Source of the DNA: Peristeroidobacter soli
GTDB lineage: Bacteria > Pseudomonadota > Gammaproteobacteria > Steroidobacterales > Steroidobacteraceae
DNA length: 64,000 bases
Assembly (NCBI RefSeq): GCF_004138485.1
Contig: NZ_RYEV01000003.1
Span: forward strand, 310,001-374,000
Direction: 5' to 3'
Under the pieces are notes generated by a model, which saw nothing but the letters and a program-made list of their open reading frames with translations, made no database searches and had not been told where the DNA came from. Shown in pieces: positions 1 through 7,062 of this stretch. How positions within the stretch are numbered: position 1 is the stretch's first letter; each line of letters starts with the position of its first letter. The translations under genes and the position numbers were made by a program.

Positions 1-2066
1 AGCCATTGTCGCGACGTTTCGTACCAGAACAGCGAGTTCTGCGGCTTCAGGATCCAGTGGTTCTCGTCGGGAAAGTACACCAGCTTGCTGGGCACGCCAC
101 GGTTCTGCAGCACATTGAACAGCTCGATGCCCTGATTCACCGGCACGCGTTGATCCAGTTGGCCGTGGATCACCAGGGTCGGTGTGTTGAAGTTCGCCGC
201 GAAAGTATGCGGTGAATTGCGCGCGAAGCGTTCAACGTCTTCCCAGAATTCGCCGAAGCGTTTCTTTTCCGCGCCGAAATCACTGCCGTACTCGGTGTAT
301 TGGTTGTACACCGCCGCGTGCGCCACCAGAGTTTTGAACGGATGCGGCTTGCCCAACAAAGCAGACGCAAGATACCCGCCGAAGCTGCCACCGCCAGCGG
401 CCATTCGTTCACTGTCTATCCAGGGCTGGGCGCGGAACCAGTCGGCGGCCTTGATGGTGTCCTCATACGGCAAAGCCATCCATTCCTTGGTGATGGAATC
501 GGCCCACGCCTGACCGAAGCCGCTCGAGCCGTGGAAGTTGTGCCAGGCCGTGACGTAACCCCAGTTCGCGAACACCTGCGCATTCCAGCGCCATTGATAG
601 GCATCGGTGACGCCGTTGTGCGGACCACCGTGCAGGAGCAGATACAGCGGCCACTTGCGATCCGGCGTGAAGTTCGGTGGATACACCACCCACATCTGCA
701 CGTCTTCGTTGTTGGCGCCCTTATAAGTGACGCTTTGAACTTTGCCCGGCGTGAGTCGCGACAGTACGCCATCGTTGAAGTCCGACAACTTGGTCGGCGT
801 GCCGGTGCGTGCAATGATGCTCACAAGGGTGGGCGGCTCGGTGAAGCTCTGGCGCAGGCCGACGATCACCGGTCCGCTTCCCGCAATCGCGAGCGAGTCG
901 AAGCTGTGTTCGCGCGTGACCGGCTTGGGCTCGCCGCCGCCGGTATCGAAACGATAGATGCGACGGGTGCCGGCGTCGTCGATCGCGCCGAATAGAGATG
1001 AGCTGTCAGGCGACCAGACCAGACCGTCGGCGGAGCGATCCCAATCTTCGGTGAGATTGCGCAGCTTGCTGGCGCGGCGGTCGTAGAGCATCAGGCGCGC
1101 GCGGTCCGCGTAGAAGCCTTTGATCACCTGACGGCGGAATGCCAGCGACCGACCGTCTGGACTGTACAGCGGGACTGTGTCGTCGGCCGCATTATCCTTG
1201 GTCAGGTTGGTGAGATTCTGCGGCGAGCCGCCTTCCACCGGCAGCGTGAAGATGTCGAAGTTCGGATCGATGCCGCTGCTGTCGGTGTCGACCGCGAACG
1301 CGACCTCGGTGCCGTCGGGCGAGATGTCGTAAGAATTCCCATCGGGCTCGCCACGATCCAGCGACACGCCGGCATTGCGCGTGATGGCCTGCGGCTCGCC
1401 ACCGTCGATGCTGATGGAATAGATGTGCGTGTCGCGGTCGTCGAGAAAGTGATCCCAATGACTGATGGGCGCTTTGTCCCACACCCTCGCGGTCATCTTC
1501 GCTTCGTTGCGCTCGGTCATGCGCTTGTCCATCTCGGGCCAGGTGTCGAGGTCCGGCCACACCTGCGACAGGAAGGCAATGCGCCGCGAATCGGGAAACC
1601 ACTTCGGCGCAATCACGCCGGTCGGGACATTGGTCACGCGACGCGCTTCGCCGCCGCCGACCGCAATGACATAAAGCTGCTGCTGTTTATCGTCGCCGCG
1701 CTTGCCGACGAATGCGATCATTTCACCGTCGGGGCTCCACGCGGGCGATGCAGCCGAGCCGCCGGAGCTGGTGAGCTGGCGCAACTTGCCGGGTTTGGTC
1801 GGCACCAGCCACAAATCGGTATCGCCCTTGTTCTTGTCGACGTCGTATCGTGTGACCGGCACGACCGCGAGACGCCCGTCAGGAGAAATATCCGGCGTGC
1901 CGAGTCGCTGGAGCTGCCACATCGCCGCGGCCGTGTAAGGTTCGGCATGCGCGAGGGACGCGAGCACGATGCCGGCGATGAGTATGACCACGCCGGTGGC
2001 GCTGTGCGGATTTTGCTTATGACAATGCCCGCGCTCATGACTGCGAAAGAGCGGCATGCGGATCAT
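1..2066 (-). CDS. S9 family (prolyl oligopeptidase-like) secreted peptidase, 3' end outside window
   Basis: Reading right to left from an ATG at 2066 the frame stays open to the window edge (about 688 codons). The product begins with a basic stretch and a hydrophobic segment ending in an AHA-type signal peptidase site. WD/TolB-like propeller repeats follow (several SPDG and DISPDG motifs), then a C-terminal alpha/beta hydrolase domain. The nucleophile elbow is GGGSFGGY, and a downstream Asp (HGQLDQRVPV) and His (DENHWI) complete the triad. This is the layout of acylaminoacyl-peptidase/dipeptidyl-peptidase proteins of family S9, which hydrolyse short peptides in the periplasm. AGAGG precedes the start. 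Only the last residues are missing. Exact substrate specificity cannot be read from sequence. Confidence 0.93.
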   Translation of the reverse strand, partial: MIRMPLFRSHERGHCHKQNPHSATGVVILIAGIVLASLAHAEPYTAAAMWQLQRLGTPDISPDGRLAVVPVTRYDVDKNKGDTDLWLVPTKPGKLRQLTSSGGSAASPAWSPDGEMIAFVGKRGDDKQQQLYVIAVGGGEARRVTNVPTGVIAPKWFPDSRRIAFLSQVWPDLDTWPEMDKRMTERNEAKMTARVWDKAPISHWDHFLDDRDTHIYSISIDGGEPQAITRNAGVSLDRGEPDGNSYDISPDGTEVAFAVDTDSSGIDPNFDIFTLPVEGGSPQNLTNLTKDNAADDTVPLYSPDGRSLAFRRQVIKGFYADRARLMLYDRRASKLRNLTEDWDRSADGLVWSPDSSSLFGAIDDAGTRRIYRFDTGGGEPKPVTREHSFDSLAIAGSGPVIVGLRQSFTEPPTLVSIIARTGTPTKLSDFNDGVLSRLTPGKVQSVTYKGANNEDVQMWVVYPPNFTPDRKWPLYLLLHGGPHNGVTDAYQWRWNAQVFANWGYVTAWHNFHGSSGFGQAWADSITKEWMALPYEDTIKAADWFRAQPWIDSERMAAGGGSFGGYLASALLGKPHPFKTLVAHAAVYNQYTEYGSDFGAEKKRFGEFWEDVERFARNSPHTFAANFNTPTLVIHGQLDQRVPVNQGIELFNVLQNRGVPSKLVYFPDENHWILKPQNSLFWYETSRQW

Positions 2067-2277
2067 CGGTGTGCCTCTTGCTGTTCTGTGTGCAATTGAC
2101 ATTAGTCTAACCAAGCGTCGGGCCGTGCTGTGCAAGCTGAGAAGTGGGTCCATTTCTTGGCCGTCATCGCTACGTACACTTTCGACTGTCCAGCAAGTGC
2201 ACGGCCCCGTTTGAATACGCGACCGGCGCACACGGCTCGCGAGAGCCACGCTCAACTCGCACGGAGGCGTCGGTCGC

Positions 2278-3156
2278 ATGGAGCGTCAGAAAAGGGGACT
2301 TCGAGTGATTCAAGCCAAGTATCGTAACCGCCTGCCCTTACCTCAGCCCGCCGTCGTGCACGTGCGCCGCTCCTATGCCGAGAGCCGTCACGGCCAGATT
2401 CATCTGTCCACGGCTTACCCTTCGGGCGGCGGTTTCGACGAGCGTACACCGGTTGTCTGCCTGCATCACAGTGGCGGGTCAGGCCGGTTGTTCTCACCCG
2501 TCCTGCGCGAGCTCGGGCATGACCGCAGCGTCTACGCGCCCGATCTGCCGGGGCATGGTGATTCGGATCCGGCCACCAGCAAGGCGACGGTCGCCGACCT
2601 GGCCGCCGCGATCGGCGATTTCGTCGACAGCCTGCGTCTGCGCAATGTCGATCTCGCGGGTTATCAGCTGGGCGCGCTGGTCGCGGCTGAGCTAGCCATT
2701 ACTCGTCCGCAGACGATCCGTCGCGTGCTGTTGTGGGGCGTGCCGTCCTACTCGGCGCAGGATCGCGCTTCACTTCTGCAAAATGTCCCGTCACCGGGTT
2801 CGCGTGAAGACGGCAGCGATGTGTCGGAAGAGTGGAAGCGCACGCTGGAGCGTCGTGGACCGGGTGCGCCCATCAGCGCCTTGACCGATGAGCTGAGCGA
2901 TCGGCTCCGGGCCGGCGCTGCCGGAACCCGGGCGTTCGTCTCCATGCTCGAGTACCCCACGTCCGAGCGCTTGCCGCTGGTGAAACAGTCGTCGCTGGTG
3001 TTGCGGTTGAAGGATGAGTTCTGGGAGCACTCGGGTCGTGCCCGCGCGTCGTTGCCGAACGGGTCGATGCTCGATCTGCCCGACTATGGCCAGGGCTTCC
3101 TGAGCGCGGCTCCGCAGCGCTTCACTTCCGTGGCCCGCGAATTCTTCGATCGTTAG
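2278..3156 (+). CDS. alpha/beta-hydrolase-fold protein without catalytic Ser/His
   Basis: The 292-residue product has the order of an alpha/beta hydrolase: an oxyanion-type HHSGG loop (about residue 63), a DLPGHGDSD strand-loop (about 89) and a nucleophile elbow at about 128. The elbow reads AGYQLGA, so the expected Ser is Gln130, and the position of the catalytic His near the C-terminus reads DYGQGF (Gln272). Both are unsuited to hydrolysis, so the protein is probably a non-hydrolytic binding protein or uses different chemistry. No signal peptide is seen. GGAGG lies about 11 bases before the ATG. It converges with the next gene, the two stop codons overlapping by 4 bases. The substrate is unknown. 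Confidence 0.85.
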   Translation: MERQKRGLRVIQAKYRNRLPLPQPAVVHVRRSYAESRHGQIHLSTAYPSGGGFDERTPVVCLHHSGGSGRLFSPVLRELGHDRSVYAPDLPGHGDSDPATSKATVADLAAAIGDFVDSLRLRNVDLAGYQLGALVAAELAITRPQTIRRVLLWGVPSYSAQDRASLLQNVPSPGSREDGSDVSEEWKRTLERRGPGAPISALTDELSDRLRAGAAGTRAFVSMLEYPTSERLPLVKQSSLVLRLKDEFWEHSGRARASLPNGSMLDLPDYGQGFLSAAPQRFTSVAREFFDR

Positions 3157-3572
3157 GCCGATCGCTCCCAGCTCCAGGCACAGGCGAGACCTGCGATCAG
3201 GCAGGTCGTCGCCCAACGCGACGCCATCAACGCCATCGTCTTCGTGGACAAGCCGCGCTCGGGCGCGGCGCTGATCCATGCCGCAACCACCGCGGGCAAC
3301 GAGACCGGCACCCAGCACAGCATCGCGAACGATATGCCGCGAATCCACCATGGCACGTCGACCACGCCCGCCAATCCCCAGCTGAGCCAGAACAACAGTC
3401 CGAGCCCGGTGCCGCAGATCAGATGCAGGAACGCATCGGTGAGGCTCACCGAGCTCATGTGCGTGCCGCGCGAGCTGATCAGCTCGTACACGGAATAGAT
3501 CACCGAATGAGCCAGCACAGCGACCAGGCCGCTGAGGCTGCCCATGATCAGCAGATAACTCAGTTCCACCAT
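3153..3572 (-). CDS. small multi-spanning membrane protein, unknown function
   Basis: The 139-residue product has about four hydrophobic segments: residues 3-27, a stretch around 48-70, 76-100 and 117-133. It has few charged residues and no motif I recognise. It lies 12 bases downstream of the class V aminotransferase on the same strand, so the two may share a transcript. Its stop overlaps the stop of the convergent hydrolase-like gene. The function is not assignable from sequence. Confidence 0.7.
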   Translation of the reverse strand: MVELSYLLIMGSLSGLVAVLAHSVIYSVYELISSRGTHMSSVSLTDAFLHLICGTGLGLLFWLSWGLAGVVDVPWWIRGISFAMLCWVPVSLPAVVAAWISAAPERGLSTKTMALMASRWATTCLIAGLACAWSWERSA

Positions 3573-3584
3573 GATGTTCGGGAC

Positions 3585-4910
3585 TTAGCGTAGTACTTGT
3601 TGTAGACCGGCGAACAGCTTGTCGATTTCGTCGTGCGTGTTGAACGCGTGCAACGAGATGCGGACCGCGCCTTCGCTCTTGCCGGGCCATTGCAGGTCGC
3701 GCGCGAACACGCGATGACCTCGCACCAGCCCGAGTGTGATGTCGGAAGCCAGGCGTCCGGGTACGTGGCAGGCGAGGATGCCGGCCCACAGGCCAGGACG
3801 ATTCGGCGTCAGCACTTCGACGCCCGGCAGTTGTTGCAAGCGAAGACGTGCGTAGATCGTCAACTCGCGAATGCGTGCTTCGATCCGGCTGCGCAGGACC
3901 TGCTGCTGGAAATCGAGCGCCACTTCGGCGCCTCGCAGCGGTGCCCAGCTCAGCGGCACGATGTTTCCTAATTTATGCAGCGCCGCCGGCACGCCGATGT
4001 GACCGTTCGATTGAGTCGGCGTGATGACCGGCGGTGACGCATCGATGCCGCGCGGCAGAGTCGGCCAGATGCGCTCGAGCATGTCCCGGCGAACATACAG
4101 CATGCCGGTGCCGTTGCTGCCGCCGAGCCACTTGTGAAAGGAGGTGCCGTAGAAATCGCAGCCGAGGTCGCGCAGCTGGAAGTCCAGCATGCCCACTGCC
4201 TGCGCGCCGTCGACGATGCTGATCAGATTGCGGCTGCGGGCGAACTGACACAGCTCCTGTACCGGCATCAGCGTGCCGTCCGCATATTGGACGTGCGAGA
4301 ACAGGATCGCTTTGGTCTTGTCGGTGACCGCGCCGGCGAACAGGCCGAGCGCTTGCTCGGGGCCACTCATCGGTGCCGGCAAGTCGATCTGTTTGACCAC
4401 GATGCCGCGGCGTCTCGCGAGCAGCAGCCACGGACTGACCGTCGCCGGATGTTCGCGATTGGTCGTGACGATTTCATCGCCGGCATTCAGGTCGAGACCA
4501 TTCGCGACCGTCGCGAGTGCCTCGCCCGTGCCTCGCGTGAACACGACCTCGTCGGCGTCGCAGCCGATGAAGCCACCGAATGCGGTCGCCATGCGTGTGC
4601 TCTCGGCACTCCACTGACCCTCGGCGAACGAGGCGAGGTTCAGGCTTTGCGAGTCGCGCACTCGATATTCAGTCGCCATCGCGGCCCGTAAGGTCGGGCC
4701 CGCGGTCGCGACGTCCAGATACGTTCTTTGCAGATCCAGCACCGGTTGAGTGCGAAACCACTGCCACAACTCCTTGGTCGTGGCCGGCATGCTGCCGATG
4801 GGTTGGGATGCGGCCGGTGCGGATGCCCCCAGGGCAGCGGCGCCCAGTGATGTCACCACGGAGGAGGCGAGCAGATCGCGGCGGGTCAGGCGGGGGGTCG
4901 AATCGTTCAT
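3585..4910 (-). CDS. Tat-exported class V aminotransferase (cysteine desulfurase/isopenicillin epimerase-like)
   Basis: The 441-residue product belongs to the PLP-dependent fold-type I aminotransferase class V. It carries a twin-arginine signal (LTRRDLLASS, then a hydrophobic run and an Ala-rich cleavage region). The PLP elements visible are FTRGTGEAL (phosphate cup), IVDGAQAVG (Asp that contacts the pyridine nitrogen) and FHKWLGG with the Schiff-base Lys. Relatives with Tat signals are usually annotated as isopenicillin N epimerase-like or cysteine desulfurase-like, and the natural substrate is unknown. It diverges from ilvA; the 67-base gap between the two ATGs must hold both start regions. 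Confidence 0.88.
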   Translation of the reverse strand: MNDSTPRLTRRDLLASSVVTSLGAAALGASAPAASQPIGSMPATTKELWQWFRTQPVLDLQRTYLDVATAGPTLRAAMATEYRVRDSQSLNLASFAEGQWSAESTRMATAFGGFIGCDADEVVFTRGTGEALATVANGLDLNAGDEIVTTNREHPATVSPWLLLARRRGIVVKQIDLPAPMSGPEQALGLFAGAVTDKTKAILFSHVQYADGTLMPVQELCQFARSRNLISIVDGAQAVGMLDFQLRDLGCDFYGTSFHKWLGGSNGTGMLYVRRDMLERIWPTLPRGIDASPPVITPTQSNGHIGVPAALHKLGNIVPLSWAPLRGAEVALDFQQQVLRSRIEARIRELTIYARLRLQQLPGVEVLTPNRPGLWAGILACHVPGRLASDITLGLVRGHRVFARDLQWPGKSEGAVRISLHAFNTHDEIDKLFAGLQQVLR

Positions 4911-4977
4911 GCGGACATTCAGATGTGAGGGTCTGGCGCGGCGCGCATTATTGCAGGAATGCGGTATCCTGGCCTGT

Positions 4978-6498
4978 ATGTCCCACGATTACCTCGAACG
5001 TATTCTCAAAGCGCGCGTCTATGACGTCGCCATCGCCACTCCGCTCGACGCGGCACCGCGGCTCAGCCGCCGGTTGGGCAACAGCATTCTCTTCAAGCGA
5101 GAGGATCTGCAGCCGGTGTTCTCGTTCAAGATTCGGGGCGCTTACAACAAGATTGCACACCTGTCGGAAACGACCGCCAAGCGCGGCGTGATTTGCGCCT
5201 CCGCCGGCAATCATGCCCAGGGCGTGGCGCTGGCGGCCAGGCGGCGCGGCATTCCGGCCACCATCGTCATGCCTCAGACCACCCCGCAGATCAAAGTGCA
5301 GGCGGTATTGGATCACGGCGCCGAGGTCGTGCTCCATGGCGATGATTACGATCAGGCCTACGAACATGCGATGAAGGTGATGAGCGAGCGCCAGCTGGCG
5401 TTCATTCATCCGTTCGACGATCCGGACGTGATCGCCGGTCAGGGCACCATCGGCATGGAGCTGTTGCGCCAGTGCGCCGGCGAGCAGATCGACGCCATCT
5501 TCATCGCGGTCGGCGGCGGCGGTCTGATCGCGGGTATCGCGGCGTATGTGAAGTATTTGTTTCCCAAGATCAAGATCATCGGCGTCGAGCCCGACGATGC
5601 GGACGCGATGTCCAGGTCGCTGCAGGCGGGCAAGCGGGTCATGCTGGAGCGGGTGGGCATTTTTGCCGACGGCGTCGCCGTGCGCCGGGTCGGTGAGGAA
5701 ACGTTTCGACTGGCGCGCGAGTACGTCGATGAAATCATCCTGGTCAGCACGGATGAGATCTGCGCGGCGATGCAGGACATCTTCGAAGAGAACCGCACCA
5801 TCGTCGAGCCTTCGGGGGCGCTGTCGGTGGCGGGGATCAAGCGTTACGTTCAGCGCGAGCAGTGCAAGGACCGTACGTTCATCTCCATCAACTGCGGCGC
5901 CAATGTGAATTTCGATCGGCTGCGCCACGTGGCTGAACGCGCCGACATCGGCGGTCAGCGCGAGGCGCTGATCTCGGTGGAGATTCCGGAAGTGAAGGGC
6001 AGCTTCCTGCGCTTCTGCGAGCAGCTCGGCCGGCGTGCCGTCACTGAATTCAACTATCGCTACAGCGACGCCACGTCCGCGCAGCTGTTCGTCGGCTTTT
6101 CGTTGAGCGACGGGCGCCGTGAGAAAGAGGCGGTCATCAAGTCGCTCAAGGACACGGGCTATACCGTGCACGACATGAGCGACAACGAAGTCGCCAAGCT
6201 GCACGTCCGCTACATGATCGGCGGCCACGCCCGTGGCCTCGAGCACGAACGCCTGTTCCGCTTCGAATTCCCCGAACGCCCCGGCGCTCTGCTGAAGTTC
6301 CTCAACGCCATCGGCACCCGCTGGAACATCACCCTGTTTCACTACCGCAACCATGGCTCCGATTACGGCCGCGTCCTGGTCGGCGTCCAGATCCCACCGA
6401 CCGAAAGCACCGAGTTCGACCTGCACGTCCGCGAACTGAAGTACGTGTACGCGGAGGAAACGGATAACGCGGCTTACAAGATGTTCCTGGGCGGATGA
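4978..6498 (+). CDS. ilvA: threonine dehydratase, biosynthetic (threonine ammonia-lyase)
   Basis: A 506-residue PLP enzyme that converts threonine to 2-oxobutanoate, the first step of isoleucine synthesis. The PLP Lys is Lys51 in FSFKIRGAYNK. The glycine-rich phosphate loop VGGGGLIAG follows, and the SAGNHAQGVAL loop binds the substrate carboxylate. Residues from about 330 on form two tandem ACT-like regulatory domains, as in the isoleucine-inhibited biosynthetic enzyme; the catabolic form lacks them. The ATG at 4978 is preferred over upstream in-frame ATGs because the conserved N-terminus begins there and the upstream stretch overlaps the divergent gene. No Ile attenuator is obvious in the short upstream region. 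Confidence 0.95.
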   Translation: MSHDYLERILKARVYDVAIATPLDAAPRLSRRLGNSILFKREDLQPVFSFKIRGAYNKIAHLSETTAKRGVICASAGNHAQGVALAARRRGIPATIVMPQTTPQIKVQAVLDHGAEVVLHGDDYDQAYEHAMKVMSERQLAFIHPFDDPDVIAGQGTIGMELLRQCAGEQIDAIFIAVGGGGLIAGIAAYVKYLFPKIKIIGVEPDDADAMSRSLQAGKRVMLERVGIFADGVAVRRVGEETFRLAREYVDEIILVSTDEICAAMQDIFEENRTIVEPSGALSVAGIKRYVQREQCKDRTFISINCGANVNFDRLRHVAERADIGGQREALISVEIPEVKGSFLRFCEQLGRRAVTEFNYRYSDATSAQLFVGFSLSDGRREKEAVIKSLKDTGYTVHDMSDNEVAKLHVRYMIGGHARGLEHERLFRFEFPERPGALLKFLNAIGTRWNITLFHYRNHGSDYGRVLVGVQIPPTESTEFDLHVRELKYVYAEETDNAAYKMFLGG

Positions 6499-6592
6499 CA
6501 AGCGATGGCGGCGCCAGTCTCCCGCCTCGGAAGACAGATCGCCGAAGTTACGACGGCGCTGCGACTGGTCTCGGATACGACTGCCTGCATCG

Positions 6593-6895
6593 AAGCGCCG
6601 CGACGAGCGGGTCGATTTCCTGTACGCCAGCCGCCCGATCGCTCGTAGATTGCTGGCTGGCGCCCGCGAGGTAAAAACCTCCTTCGGTGATCTGCGTGTC
6701 ATCAGCACCGAGGGACTGATCGGTTTCAAGCTCCAGGGCTGGATCAACGATCCTCGCCGCACGCGCGATATGGAAGACATTCGAGCACTACTGCGTGCCA
6801 ACCGGAGCGCCGTGGACATAAAGGAAGTGCGCGAGTACTTTCAGTTGTTCGACCGTATGGAATTGCTCGATGAGCTCCTCCGAGAAATCAACTGA
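6593..6895 (+). pseudogene. 5'-truncated nucleotidyltransferase-like gene remnant
   Basis: From about 6593 the frame encodes RRDERVDFLYASRP, followed by an ISTEGLIGFKLQGW segment and an acidic RTRDMEDIRALLRAN helix. This resembles the C-terminal half of a MNT/AbiEii-type nucleotidyltransferase-fold protein. No suitable ATG or GTG lies upstream in this frame, and the N-terminal GS/DxD catalytic part is absent between the ilvA stop (6498) and here. The longest run from a permissible start is a TTG at 6650 (81 residues). I read it as a truncated gene, but initiation at TTG giving a short functional protein cannot be excluded. Confidence 0.55.
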
Positions 6896-7052
6896 CGCTC
6901 CAATAGCTGCCGGGGGTGGTGTTATTCCGCCTGCGGCTACGCCTGCCGATCCGTTTCAGGCGTTGGACGACCTGATGGCCGTGATCGAGGAGCTGTGCCC
7001 GGTCTGGCCGCCGCGGCCAACGTTTACCAAAGAGTCGCAGAACCGCTTGTAA
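6870..7052 (+). CDS. small hypothetical protein, partner of nucleotidyltransferase-like gene
   Basis: The 60-residue product starts 26 bases inside the preceding remnant gene. Its C-terminal half (DPFQALDDLMAVIEELCP followed by a Trp/Pro-rich tail) looks like a conserved small-protein signature rather than random sequence; the N-terminal third is Ala/Gly/Pro-rich. The overlap suggests translational coupling with the nucleotidyltransferase-like gene, so the two may once have been a two-gene unit. Function is unknown. Confidence 0.5.
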   Translation: MSSSEKSTDAPIAAGGGVIPPAATPADPFQALDDLMAVIEELCPVWPPRPTFTKESQNRL

Positions 7053-7062
7053 TCACGAGCGG

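Noticed and set aside
4750-4977. Upstream in-frame starts for ilvA
   Set aside because: They overlap the signal-peptide region of the divergent aminotransferase and encode no IlvA sequence.
4948-6819. Long minus-strand frame opposite ilvA (623 codons)
   Set aside because: It mirrors ilvA codon usage in a GC-rich gene, is His/Arg/Asp-rich with no motif, and runs into the downstream remnant.
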